Shown here piece by piece: positions 31,933 to 41,576 of a stretch of 64,000 nt of DNA. How positions within the stretch are numbered: the stretch's first letter is position 1; every line of letters begins with the position of its first letter. Source of the DNA: an uncultured Steroidobacter sp. (GTDB taxonomy: Bacteria; Pseudomonadota; Gammaproteobacteria; Steroidobacterales; Steroidobacteraceae); the NCBI GenBank assembly GCA_938008435.1, contig CALLKK010000018.1:248001-312000 (forward strand), written 5' to 3'. The notes under the pieces are model-generated. The model was not told where the DNA came from, searched no databases, and saw only the letters and a list, made by a program, of their open reading frames with translations. Made by a program: the position numbers and the translations under genes.

Positions 31933-31967
31933 CTTGGGCGCTGGGCTCGGGGCGCTGGATGCTAGAA
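31933..31967 (+). repeat. Heptanucleotide tract, GGGCGCT type, about 5 units
   Basis: CTTGGGC (31933), GCTGGGC (31940), TCGGGGC (31947), GCTGGAT (31954) and GCTAGAA (31961) are in register between the acyl-CoA dehydrogenase stop and the sigma factor gene. Confidence 0.6.
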
Positions 31968-32015
31968 GCGGCGTAGCTGCGACCCTTGTCGCGCTCCGCG
32001 CATCTAAGGAGCAGG

Positions 32016-32666
32016 ATGTCGCACTTCTACGGTCTCAACGTGCCTCGAGAGGTGATCCGCGCGGCGAGCGAGGGAGACGCGCGTGCACACGAAGCCATCT
32101 TCCGAGCATGCCGACAGCCGGTCTACACCCTCATTCGCCGCCTCGTGCCGCGCGAGGCCGCCGCTGACGATCTGTTCCAAGACACCTTCGTCGAGATCCT
32201 GCGCAGCATCGGCTCATACACCGGCGAAGGCTCGTTCGCCGGCTGGGTGCGCAGCATCGCGGTGAGCAAGTGCCTCATGTATCTGCGATCGCCGTGGCAC
32301 CGGTGTCTGCTCTGGCTCGACGACGACGGCGCGAGCGCCGAGTCGCTGGCGCAGACGCACACGGAAGCGGACGAAGGCCATGGTGCATTCGGCGATGCGC
32401 TCGAACGCGCGCTCGCGTCCTTGCCGCCGCTTACGCGCACGGTCGTCTGGCTCTACGACGTCGAAGGCTATACGCACGCCGAGATCGCGCGGCTCCTCAA
32501 TCGTTCGGTCAGCTTCTCCAAGTCGCAACTCGCGCGTGCGCACGCGCGCTTGCGTGCAGCGCTCGCGCCGCAGTGGCAGGTGCGCGCGACCGAAGCGGCG
32601 ACGAGCGCGGACGAGGCGGGCGAGACATCGCCGCCGCTTGCGCGCATGGCAGCCCTCGGAGAGTGA
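32016..32666 (+). CDS. ECF-family RNA polymerase sigma factor
   Basis: This 216-residue sigma factor has region 2 (about 10-85; IRRLVPREAAADDLFQDTFVEILRSI and WVRSIAVSKCLMYLR) and region 4 (about 125-185; LPPLTRTVVWLYDVEGYTHAEIARLLNRSVSFSKSQLARAHARLR). AAGGAG lies 5 nt before the ATG at 32016. The next gene overlaps by one base (TGATG) and encodes a zinc-finger membrane protein, the normal arrangement for an ECF sigma and its anti-sigma factor. The trigger and target promoters are unknown. Confidence 0.92.
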   Translation: MSHFYGLNVPREVIRAASEGDARAHEAIFRACRQPVYTLIRRLVPREAAADDLFQDTFVEILRSIGSYTGEGSFAGWVRSIAVSKCLMYLRSPWHRCLLWLDDDGASAESLAQTHTEADEGHGAFGDALERALASLPPLTRTVVWLYDVEGYTHAEIARLLNRSVSFSKSQLARAHARLRAALAPQWQVRATEAATSADEAGETSPPLARMAALGE

Positions 32667-33313
32667 TGGCGATGACGCTCCAACACCCGACCACCGAAGA
32701 ACTGTTGTCGATGCGCGATGGCTTCGCCGATGTGCGCTGGCTGGGCCATCTCGATGAGTGCCCCGCATGCGCCGCACGCGCGCAAGAGCTCGCCTTGACG
32801 CGGCAAGCGCTGCGCGCGTTGCCGCCGCTCGAGCCGAAGGTGTCGTGGGCGCAGCTCGCTTCGCGCCTGCACGCGCACGAACAGCCGCGCCGCGCACGGC
32901 AACGCAGGACGGTGCGATGGCTCGCAGGGGCCGCGCTCGCGGCGAGCGTGGCGCTCGTCGCCGTGCTCGTGGCGCTCGATCGTCCGCAGCAAACGCCGAT
33001 GCGGTCTCCCGAGACGTTCGCGAGGGCGCCGCAAGCCACCGCTGAACAGGCCGATCTCGCGAGCTTGATCGAACGCGCGCGCACGCTCGAAGCGCTGCTG
33101 CAGACGATACCCGAGCGCCCGCGCGTCGAGCGCGTCGATATGGCGGCGACGCTCGATTCGATGGAAGAGCGCATCCAATGGCTCGATTACCAGTTGTCTT
33201 ACGCGGGGCCGACGGTCGATCCGGCGCAAGTGCAACGTTTGTGGCGCGAGCGCGTCGAGCTCATGGACTCGCTCGTACAGGTTCGTTACGCGCAGGCCCG
33301 CACGGCCTTCTGA
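32666..33313 (+). CDS. Probable zinc-finger anti-sigma factor
   Basis: This 215-residue protein has an N-terminal ASD-like zinc motif His28-x3-Cys32-x2-Cys35 (HLDECPAC), a single transmembrane helix at about 85-104, and a C-terminal domain with heptad-like helices that would be periplasmic. Its start overlaps the sigma factor stop (TGATG), and a second in-frame ATG is at 32672. It probably holds the sigma factor at the membrane until a periplasmic or envelope signal. The C-terminal part has no recognised sensor domain. Confidence 0.82.
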   Translation: MAMTLQHPTTEELLSMRDGFADVRWLGHLDECPACAARAQELALTRQALRALPPLEPKVSWAQLASRLHAHEQPRRARQRRTVRWLAGAALAASVALVAVLVALDRPQQTPMRSPETFARAPQATAEQADLASLIERARTLEALLQTIPERPRVERVDMAATLDSMEERIQWLDYQLSYAGPTVDPAQVQRLWRERVELMDSLVQVRYAQARTAF

Positions 33314-33348
33314 GCAGTGACCGTGTCCAGATTCAGATGAGGACAATC

Positions 33349-34332
33349 ATGAGATTGTGCATGTCGCATGCATCGCGCCTGGCGGCGTGCTTGTGCCTTG
33401 TCGCGCTCGGTGCCACGTCCTGGGCGGCGGAGAGGTCGGAGTCGCGCGCGGACGTCGAAGCGAAGCTGGCGGAAGCTCGCAAGCGTCTCGACGAAGCTGC
33501 GCGTGAAGTCGCCGAGCTCAGCATGTCGCTCGCCGAGGTGCCGGGCGCGCTGCCGCCGCTCGTGTTTCCAGCTCCGCGCGCCGCGCTCGGCATCCTGCTC
33601 GGGCCCGATCGCGATAAGCACAAGGACGGCGTCGAGATCCTGAGCGTGAGCCCGGGCGGTGCGGCCGAGGAGGCGGGGCTGAAGTCGGGCGATGTCATCA
33701 TCGAGATCGACGGCCGCTCGCTCGCGCGCGAAGGCGAGCGCGACCCGCACGAAAAGCTCCTCAGCTACATACGCGAGGTCGAGCCCAATCAAAAGGTACG
33801 CTTGAAGTACCGGCGCGACGGCAAGACGCACGAAGTCGAGTTGGCAGCGCGGCCGATGCGCAGCCCTGTGGTGATTCAAAGGTCGCTTGGCGACGGTGTG
33901 CCGCCGACGTTCGGCATCGAACCCGATGTCGCGTTCTTCCGCGCCAGAGGCGTGTTCGGCAGCACCGAGCTCGTCGCAGTGACGCCGAAGCTCGGCCGTT
34001 ACTTCGGTACCGACAAGGGACTGCTGGTCGTGCGCGCACCGGACGACAGTCGGTTGAAACTGGAAGAGGGCGACGTGATTCTCGACATCGACGGTCGCGT
34101 GCCGTCGAGCCCGTCGCATGCTTTCCGCATCCTGAGCTCGTATCAAGGCGGCGAGAAGTTGAAGCTCAATGTCATGCGCGACAAGAAGCGGCTCTCGTTC
34201 GAGGTCGTGATCCCCGAAGATGCGCCCAAGGGCAGTCGCTTCGAGACGCGGCAGTTCTTGAACAGCGTGCCGCTGCCGCCGCCGGCAAGGACACCCGGAC
34301 GCAGAATCGACGGCCCGCGGACGACGGTTTGA
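33349..34332 (+). CDS. Exported PDZ-domain protein
   Basis: The protein is about 327 residues from the ATG at 33349 (AGG 6 nt upstream; an alternative ATG is at 33337). A signal peptide (about 1-26) is followed by a short coiled-coil-like stretch (about 30-65) and two PDZ-type domains, near 85-175 (GILLGPD, then SPGGAAEEAGLKSGDVIIEIDGR) and near 240-300 (KLEEGDVILDIDGR). No Ser protease catalytic domain is present. It is 35 bp after the anti-sigma gene, so it may sense misfolded envelope proteins or tune the sigma pathway; that is inferred from context. Confidence 0.78.
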   Translation: MRLCMSHASRLAACLCLVALGATSWAAERSESRADVEAKLAEARKRLDEAAREVAELSMSLAEVPGALPPLVFPAPRAALGILLGPDRDKHKDGVEILSVSPGGAAEEAGLKSGDVIIEIDGRSLAREGERDPHEKLLSYIREVEPNQKVRLKYRRDGKTHEVELAARPMRSPVVIQRSLGDGVPPTFGIEPDVAFFRARGVFGSTELVAVTPKLGRYFGTDKGLLVVRAPDDSRLKLEEGDVILDIDGRVPSSPSHAFRILSSYQGGEKLKLNVMRDKKRLSFEVVIPEDAPKGSRFETRQFLNSVPLPPPARTPGRRIDGPRTTV

Positions 34333-34349
34333 GCAACGCGCGGCGGCGC

Positions 34350-34383
34350 GACCGCGACCAGCGTCGGGCCGCTGGTCGCGGTC
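34350..34383 (+). terminator. 14-bp hairpin after the PDZ gene
   Basis: Perfect arms GACCGCGACCAGCG (34350-34363) and its complement (34370-34383) with loop TCGGGC lie 17 bp after the PDZ gene stop and before queA. There is no T-tract. Confidence 0.6.
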
Positions 34384-34432
34384 CGTCGCCCCGATAGCCG
34401 CATGCGCGCGCACCTGATACCGTGCGCGCCCC

Positions 34433-35470
34433 ATGCGACGCACCGATTTCCATTACGACCTACCGAACGAGCTGATCGCGCAGCGGCCGGCGCCGACGCG
34501 CGCGGGCAGCCGCTTGCTGCATTTGCACGGACCGACCGGCGCCGTGCGCGATCTGGCATTCGTCGACCTGCCGACATTGCTGCGGCCGGGCGATCTGCTC
34601 GTGTTCAACGATACGAAGGTGATCCCGGCGCGCGTCATGGGCACGAAGCCGACGGGCGGACAGGTCGAGATCCTCTTGGAACGGGTGCTCGCCGATAACC
34701 GGATCTTGGCGCATGTTCGCGCCAGCAAGCCGCTGCGGCCCGATGCGCCGGTTGCGTTGCCGGGCGGCGCGACGGCGCGCTTCGTACAGCGGCACGGCGA
34801 TCTGTTCGAGCTCGAGCTCAGCACGGAGCCGTTGGCCTACTTCGAGCGCTACGGCGCGATGCCGCTGCCGCCGTACATCGAGCGCCCGAGCGAAGAGGAG
34901 GATGCCGCGCGTTACCAGACGGTGTACGCACGCGAGCCCGGCGCCGTGGCGGCGCCTACGGCAGGACTGCACTTCGACGATGCGATGCTCGAGCGCTGCG
35001 CTGCGATGGGTGTACGGTCCACATTCGTTACGTTGCACGTCGGCGCCGGCACGTTCCAACCTGTGCGCGTCGACGACCTCGATCAGCATCGCATGCATGC
35101 CGAGCGCGTCACCGTCGATAAGCGCGCCGTCGCAGCGATCGCAGAGACACGCGCTGCCGGCGGGCGAGTCATCGCCGTCGGCACTACGGTCGTGCGCAGC
35201 TTGGAGTCGGCGGTGAAGGACGGACGCGTGCAGCCCTTCAACGGCGAGACGCGCTTGTTCATCCGGCCCGGTTACAAGTTCCACGCCGTCGACGCACTGC
35301 TCACCAATTTCCACCTGCCCGAATCGACGCTCCTCATGCTCGTGTGCGCCTTCGGCGGCTACGACGCCGTGATGGCCGCGTACCGCCACGCCGTGCGCGA
35401 GCGGTATCGGTTCTTCAGTTATGGGGATGCGATGTTTATCGAGGCGGGAGGCAGGGGGCTGGAGCCGTGA
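34433..35470 (+). CDS. queA: S-adenosylmethionine:tRNA ribosyltransferase-isomerase
   Basis: This 345-residue cytoplasmic enzyme adds the epoxycyclopentanediol ring to preQ1 in tRNA, the penultimate step of queuosine synthesis. Family blocks include FHYDLPNELIAQRP, DLLVFNDTKVIPARVMG, YQTVYAREPGAVAAPTAGLHFD, HVGAGTFQPVRVDDLDQHRMHAE and TNFHLPESTLLMLVCAFGGY. The length is normal. It is followed by tgt, which makes the preceding modification; queA-tgt-yajC-secD-secF is a common order, here interrupted by two membrane protein genes. Confidence 0.97.
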   Translation: MRRTDFHYDLPNELIAQRPAPTRAGSRLLHLHGPTGAVRDLAFVDLPTLLRPGDLLVFNDTKVIPARVMGTKPTGGQVEILLERVLADNRILAHVRASKPLRPDAPVALPGGATARFVQRHGDLFELELSTEPLAYFERYGAMPLPPYIERPSEEEDAARYQTVYAREPGAVAAPTAGLHFDDAMLERCAAMGVRSTFVTLHVGAGTFQPVRVDDLDQHRMHAERVTVDKRAVAAIAETRAAGGRVIAVGTTVVRSLESAVKDGRVQPFNGETRLFIRPGYKFHAVDALLTNFHLPESTLLMLVCAFGGYDAVMAAYRHAVRERYRFFSYGDAMFIEAGGRGLEP

Positions 35471-35569
35471 AGACGTGAACGTCGCGGCGCACGGTCGTCG
35501 AGGGCACCCAAATTGCTGTGTTCACCGCTACACTGTCTAGCCTGCCGCTACGGCTCTTAGGTCCTCTTG

Positions 35570-35597
35570 CTCCAGCCTCCGCTTTCCAGCCCCAGCC
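35570..35597 (+). repeat. Degenerate heptad tract directly before the tgt start
   Basis: CTCCAGC (35570), CTCCGCT (35577), TTCCAGC (35584) and CCCAGCC (35591) are in register and end 1 nt before the tgt ATG. CCTCTTG precedes the tract, as at 7579 and 59591. No Shine-Dalgarno sequence is seen. Confidence 0.55.
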
Positions 35598-35598
35598 C

Positions 35599-36711
<1,113 letters not shown>

Positions 36712-36771
36712 GCGCGCCGCGCGGCGGCGGGCGTGCGTTTGCGCCGGCGTGCAAGGGCGGGTCCAACGACT

Positions 36772-37866
36772 ATGAGTCAGCCACCGTCCATGCTCGCCGA
36801 TTTGCCGACCGCTCCGTGGTTTCGCCGCGTGCTCGTGGCGGGATTGCTGCTTGGTATCGTGCTGCTCACGTTCAGCGTGCTGCGGCCGTTTCTGGTGCCG
36901 CTCATCTGGGGCGCCATCCTGGCGTACGTGAGCTGGCCGGCCAACCGGCGCGTGCTCAAGCTCGTCGGTGGCCGACCGGGGCTCGCGGCCTTGATCACCA
37001 CGGTGCTGGTCACGCTGGCGCTCGTGGTGCCGGCGATCTGGCTCGTGCTGATGCTGCGCGTCGAAGCGATGAATGCCTATGCCGAGGTGCAGGCATTCCT
37101 GATGAGCAAGCCGACGCTGCCTGAAGCCTTGCGCGACGTGCCCTGGGTCGGGCCTTGGGCCGAACAATTGCTCGCCGAGCTGGCGGAAAATCCCCACGCG
37201 CTGCGTCAGCAGTTCGTGGTCTTGATCGAAGAATCGTCGGTGGAGATTTCGCGCGTGATCGGCGGCGTCGGCCGCAACGCCGCAAAGCTGTTCTTCGCCG
37301 TCTTGTCGATGTTCTTCCTGTTGCGCGACGGCCCGCGCGTGCTGCGCGAGGTGCGGTCGATCCTCGAAGGCATTCTCGGACCGCGCGTGAGCGATTATCT
37401 CGATGCGGTCGGCTCGACGACGCAAGCGGTCGTCTATGCGCTCATCCTCGGCGCGATCGCGCAAGGCGCGGTGGCGGGCATCGGCTATTGGTTCGTCGGC
37501 TTGCAGGCGCCGGTGCTGCTCGGCGCGATCACGGTCCTCATCGCCCTGATTCCGTTCGGCGCGCCCGTGGTCTGGGGCAGTTTGTCGGTGTGGATGTTGC
37601 TCACAGGTAAGGTCGCAGCCGGCATCGGCTTGCTGCTCTGGGGCCTGCTCGTCGTGAGCTGGGTGGACAACATCGTCCGGCCGCTCGTGATCTCCAACGC
37701 GACGCGCATGCCGTTCCTGCTCGTCGTCTTCGGTGTGCTGGGCGGCGTGCTCGCGTTCGGCCTCGTGGGCCTGTTCATCGGCCCGGTGTTGCTCGCCGTT
37801 ACGCTCGCGCTCTGGCGGGAGTGGCTCGAACAGCATCGCCCGCGCGAAGGCGCGACCGAGGCATGA
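36772..37866 (+). CDS. AI-2E family (PerM-like) membrane protein
   Basis: The protein is about 364 residues from the ATG at 36772; an in-frame ATG at 36790 is also possible. It has two or three hydrophobic segments at 20-80, a soluble middle part (about 90-175), and a hydrophobic C-terminal half with five or so more segments. The motif DNIVRPLVISNATRMPFLLVVFGVLGG is diagnostic for this family of putative exporters or permeases. E. coli TqsA exports autoinducer-2, but most members have unknown substrates. It follows tgt by 60 bp and ends 24 bp from the convergent CorC-like gene. Confidence 0.88.
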   Translation: MSQPPSMLADLPTAPWFRRVLVAGLLLGIVLLTFSVLRPFLVPLIWGAILAYVSWPANRRVLKLVGGRPGLAALITTVLVTLALVVPAIWLVLMLRVEAMNAYAEVQAFLMSKPTLPEALRDVPWVGPWAEQLLAELAENPHALRQQFVVLIEESSVEISRVIGGVGRNAAKLFFAVLSMFFLLRDGPRVLREVRSILEGILGPRVSDYLDAVGSTTQAVVYALILGAIAQGAVAGIGYWFVGLQAPVLLGAITVLIALIPFGAPVVWGSLSVWMLLTGKVAAGIGLLLWGLLVVSWVDNIVRPLVISNATRMPFLLVVFGVLGGVLAFGLVGLFIGPVLLAVTLALWREWLEQHRPREGATEA

Positions 37867-37890
37867 GCCGTCGATGCCGCGTGCGCAGCG

Positions 37891-39177
37891 CTACGGTTCG
37901 GTGCGCTGCGAGAGCGCGATCTTGTCGATGCGCATGCCGTCCATTTCGAGGATTTCGATGCGCAGGTCACGCCATGTGAGCGTATCGCCCGCCTTGGGAA
38001 TCCGGCCGAGCCGCGCCAACACGAATCCTGCGACCGTGTGATAGTCGCGCCCCACCATGTCGCGCCGATTGAGGCGGCTTTGCAGCTCCTCGATCGGCAG
38101 GTGTCCGTCGACGATCAAGGCGCCGTCGTGTCGCTCGACGATTTCGGGTCGTTCGCGGCTGCCGAGCTCGGGCAGCTCGCCGGCAATCGCTTTCAGAATG
38201 TCGATCGGGGTCGTGATGCCCTCGATCTCGCCGTATTCATCCGTCACGACCGCAAGGTGCGTGCTCGAGCGCTGAAACTGATCGAGCAGCTGCAGCGCCG
38301 AGATCGACTCCGGGATGTGCAGCGGCGGCACGATGTCCTTTTCCGGATCGATGCGCCCGCGATGCACGGCCTCGCTCAGATTCGCGAGCGTGATGACGCC
38401 GAGCAGATTGTCGAGCCGGCCCTGTGCGATGAGAAAGCGCGCATGGCCGCTTTCCTTGGCTTGCTGCCACAGCGCCTCCAGCGGATCTTCGATGTCGAGC
38501 CACACGATGTCCTGACGCGGAACCATGATCGAGGCGACCTTACGGTCGGCGAGGGCCAGCACGCCTTCGACGAGACGGCGCTCGGAGGCGAGGAACACGC
38601 CCGAGCGGGTGCCTTCCGCGATGAGCGCGCGCACATCGTCTTCGGTCACGGCCGCTTGCGGCGCAGCCGAAATCGGCAGGAGCTTGAGCACCGCGTTGAC
38701 CGAGACGCTGAGCAACCACACGAACGGCGCCATGACCTTGGCGAAGCCGCGCATGATGGGAGCCACTCGAATCGCCAGGCTCTCTGCGTGAATGAGCGCG
38801 ACGCGCTTCGGCACGAGCTCGCCGACGATGAGCGAGAAGTACGTGACCGCCATGGCCACGAGACCGAAGGCGATCTCATCCGCATATGTATCGGGCAGGC
38901 CCACGTCGCGCAGTGCCGTGGCGAGCGGCTGTGCGAGGGTTGCGCCGCTGTACAGGCCGGTGACGATGCTGATGAGCGTGATGCCGATCTGGATGGAAGA
39001 GAGCAGGGTGGTCGGGTCTTCCATCAGCGCGAGCGCCGACTTGGCGCCGGTCTTCCCCTGTTCGACCGCCGCCTGGATCCGTGCCTTCTTCGAGGCCACC
39101 AACGCCATTTCCGACATCGCGAAGAAGGCGTTCAGCAGGATCAGCAGCAGGATGACCAGGATTTCGCTGGTAGGCAT
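37891..39177 (-). CDS. HlyC/CorC-family membrane protein (DUF21, CBS pair, CorC domain)
   Basis: This 428-residue protein has an N-terminal DUF21 domain (about 1-190, with membrane helices at 5-25, 60-80, 95-125 and 140-170), a CBS pair (about 205-335; ADRKVASIMVPRQDIVWLD and VVTDEYGEIEGITTPIDIL) and a C-terminal CorC/HlyC domain (about 345-425). Members are linked to magnesium or cobalt efflux, or to heavy metal and polyamine tolerance. The haemolysin name is historical. It is divergent from yajC across a 170-bp spacer. Confidence 0.9.
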   Translation of the reverse strand: MPTSEILVILLLILLNAFFAMSEMALVASKKARIQAAVEQGKTGAKSALALMEDPTTLLSSIQIGITLISIVTGLYSGATLAQPLATALRDVGLPDTYADEIAFGLVAMAVTYFSLIVGELVPKRVALIHAESLAIRVAPIMRGFAKVMAPFVWLLSVSVNAVLKLLPISAAPQAAVTEDDVRALIAEGTRSGVFLASERRLVEGVLALADRKVASIMVPRQDIVWLDIEDPLEALWQQAKESGHARFLIAQGRLDNLLGVITLANLSEAVHRGRIDPEKDIVPPLHIPESISALQLLDQFQRSSTHLAVVTDEYGEIEGITTPIDILKAIAGELPELGSRERPEIVERHDGALIVDGHLPIEELQSRLNRRDMVGRDYHTVAGFVLARLGRIPKAGDTLTWRDLRIEILEMDGMRIDKIALSQRTEP

Positions 39178-39268
39178 GTATGTGGGTAGTTTCCGGATCG
39201 ACCGGCTCGGAGTGTAAGGCCGAACGCCCGGGCAGGCACCTGCCGTGGGGTGGGCGGCGGCGCATGTG

Positions 39269-39274
39269 TATAAT
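39269..39274 (+). promoter_or_regulatory. -10 box upstream of yajC-secD-secF
   Basis: A perfect TATAAT lies 73 bp before the yajC ATG in the 170-bp spacer. The sequence 17 bp upstream (TGGGGT) is a poor -35 match. Given the divergent neighbour, this is the best promoter candidate for the yajC-secDF operon. Confidence 0.55.
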
Positions 39275-39347
39275 GCGCCGCTCGTTTTCGGGCCGGCGAC
39301 GGCGTCCGACTTTTTTGGTGCTTGTGAGTCTCTAGGGGGCCTTTCAG

Positions 39348-39680
39348 ATGGATTGGTTGATTTCGACCGCGGCGGCGCAGGCGCAAGGCGCAGCTGGGCA
39401 GCCGAGTTTCATTGCGAGCTTTTTGCCCCTCATCCTGATCTTCGTCGTTTTCTATTTCCTGCTGATCAGGCCCCAGGCCAAACGCGCCAAGGAGCATCGC
39501 GCCATGATCGCGGCGCTCGAAGTCGGTGCCGAAGTGGTCACGAGCGGCGGCATCCTCGGCAAGGTCACCGAGGTCGGCGAGCAGATCATCACCGTCGAGA
39601 TCGCCGACGGCGTACGCGTCAAAGTGCAACGCCACACCGTTGCGCAGGTCCTTCCGAAGGGCACCCTGAAGAGCGCCTAA
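39348..39680 (+). CDS. yajC: Preprotein translocase accessory subunit YajC
   Basis: This 110-residue inner-membrane protein has one transmembrane helix (about 22-42; FLPLILIFVVFYFLLIRPQ) and a small cytoplasmic domain with EVVTSGGILGKVTEV. YajC associates with SecD and SecF and modestly aids Sec export. It is 15 bp upstream of secD. The length and motif order are typical. Confidence 0.96.
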   Translation: MDWLISTAAAQAQGAAGQPSFIASFLPLILIFVVFYFLLIRPQAKRAKEHRAMIAALEVGAEVVTSGGILGKVTEVGEQIITVEIADGVRVKVQRHTVAQVLPKGTLKSA

Positions 39681-39695
39681 CAAAAATCTCTCTCC

Positions 39696-41552
39696 ATGTA
39701 CCAGATACCGGCTTGGCGCTACTGGCTCGTAGGCATCGTTCTGGCCGTCGGGCTGCTGTTTGCGTTACCCAACATCTTCGGCGAAGAGCCTGCGATCCAG
39801 GTCTCGCGTCAGGACCGCGGCTCGATGGATGCGGGCGGCGAGGAACGGATTCTCGGGCTCCTCGAAGCCAGCGAGATCCACCATACCGCAAGCTACATCG
39901 AGGCGGACCGGCTGGTCGTGCGCTTTGCCAGCGTCGATGAGCAGATTCGCGCGCGCGATGCCATCCAGGACGCCGCTCCGGGCGAGTACATCGTCGCGTT
40001 GACGAGCGATTCGCGCAGCCCCGGTTGGGTGCGTTGGCTCGGTTTGAAGCCGATGGCGCTCGGTCTCGACCTGCGCGGCGGCGTGCACTTCATGTACGAA
40101 GTCGACATGCCGGCGGCCATCGAGCAGACGCTGCAGCGCCTTGCGCAGGACATTCGCAATCAGTTGCGCCGCGAGCGCGTGCAGTACCAATCCGTCAACG
40201 TGCGCGGCGAGACCGTGGAAGTGCTGCTGCGTCCCGGCGCCAGCGTCGATGTCGCGCGCAAGCTCATCAAGGGCGACGATCCCGGCATCACGCTGACCGA
40301 GAGCCAAGTCGACGGCGCGACGCAGCTCGTCGCCTCGCTCACGCCGGACCGCATCAAGCAGCGTCAGGATCTCGCTATCGAGCAGAACGTCACGACGCTG
40401 CGCAACCGCATCAACGAGCTCGGCGTGTCCGAGCCGATCGTGGCGCGCCAAGGCCTCGATCGCATCGTCGTGCAGCTGCCCGGCGTGCAGGATCCCAATC
40501 AGGCGATTCGCGTGTTGGGTGCGACGGCCACGGTCGAGTTCCGCTTGGTCGACGAAGTGAACAACCCGTATGAGGCGGTGCAGTCCAAGCGCGTACCGAT
40601 CGGCTCGAAGCTGTACATGACGCGCGAGGGTCAGCCGGTGCTGCTCAAGCGCGAGATCATCGCCTCGGGCGACCAGCTCACGGACGCCACCTCGGGCTTC
40701 TCCGAAGGGCGGCCTGCCGTGCACGTGACGCTCGACTCGCGCGCAGGCCAAGCGATGCTGAAGGCGACGACTGAGAACCTCGGGCGGCGTATGGCCGTCG
40801 TGTACACGGAGACCAAGCGCATCGAGGAAGGCGACCGTTGCCAGGGCACCCGCTCCGGTAATCAGTGCACGCAAGAAGAAGTCATCAGCGTCGCCACCAT
40901 TCAGGGCGTGTTCTCGAATCGCTTCCAGATCACCGGCCTCATGGCAGCGGAAGCGAACGAGCTTGCGCTCCTGCTGCGCGCCGGCTCGCTGGCGACGCCG
41001 ATCTTCCTCGTCGAGCAGCGCACGGTCGGTCCGACGCTCGGTCAGGACAACATTCGCGCCGGCATGATCGCGCTCGTGATCGGCGCGGTGCTGACGTTCG
41101 CGTTCTTGGCCGTGTATTACCGCGGCTTCGGTCTGGTCGCGAACCTGGTGCTGATCTGCAACGTGATCCTGCTGGCTGCCGTGATGTCGCTCCTGCAGGC
41201 CTCGCTGACGCTGCCGGGCATCGCGGGTATCGTGCTCACGATCGGTATGGCGTCCGACGCCAACATCCTCATCTACGAGCGTATCCGCGAGGAGCTGCGC
41301 GCCGGCAACTCGCCGCACGCGGCCATTCAGGCCGGCTTCGAGAAGGCGTTTTCGGCAATCGCCGACGCGAATATCACGACGCTGATCGCCGGTATCGCGT
41401 TGTTCGCATTCGGTACGGGCCCGATCAAGGGCTTCGCCGTGACGCTCGTGCTCGGCATCTTCACGTCGCTCTTCACGGCGATCGTCTGTAGCCGCGTCTT
41501 CATCGACGCGATCTGGGGTCGGCGCCGGCAGCTCAAGACGTTGCCTGTCTGA
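39696..41552 (+). CDS. secD: Protein translocase subunit SecD
   Basis: This 618-residue RND-type membrane protein (E. coli 615) uses the proton gradient to finish export through SecYEG. It has an N-terminal helix (about 8-26), the periplasmic P1 domain beginning LGLDLRGGVHFMYEVD near 122, and five C-terminal helices including GMIALVIGAVLTFAFLAVYY and the MASDANILIYERIREEL proton-path helix. There is no obvious ribosome-binding site in the 15-nt gap after yajC, suggesting coupling. secF follows by 24 bp. Confidence 0.97.
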   Translation: MYQIPAWRYWLVGIVLAVGLLFALPNIFGEEPAIQVSRQDRGSMDAGGEERILGLLEASEIHHTASYIEADRLVVRFASVDEQIRARDAIQDAAPGEYIVALTSDSRSPGWVRWLGLKPMALGLDLRGGVHFMYEVDMPAAIEQTLQRLAQDIRNQLRRERVQYQSVNVRGETVEVLLRPGASVDVARKLIKGDDPGITLTESQVDGATQLVASLTPDRIKQRQDLAIEQNVTTLRNRINELGVSEPIVARQGLDRIVVQLPGVQDPNQAIRVLGATATVEFRLVDEVNNPYEAVQSKRVPIGSKLYMTREGQPVLLKREIIASGDQLTDATSGFSEGRPAVHVTLDSRAGQAMLKATTENLGRRMAVVYTETKRIEEGDRCQGTRSGNQCTQEEVISVATIQGVFSNRFQITGLMAAEANELALLLRAGSLATPIFLVEQRTVGPTLGQDNIRAGMIALVIGAVLTFAFLAVYYRGFGLVANLVLICNVILLAAVMSLLQASLTLPGIAGIVLTIGMASDANILIYERIREELRAGNSPHAAIQAGFEKAFSAIADANITTLIAGIALFAFGTGPIKGFAVTLVLGIFTSLFTAIVCSRVFIDAIWGRRRQLKTLPV

Positions 41553-41576
41553 CGGTTAGCGCAAGGCAGAACGCAG

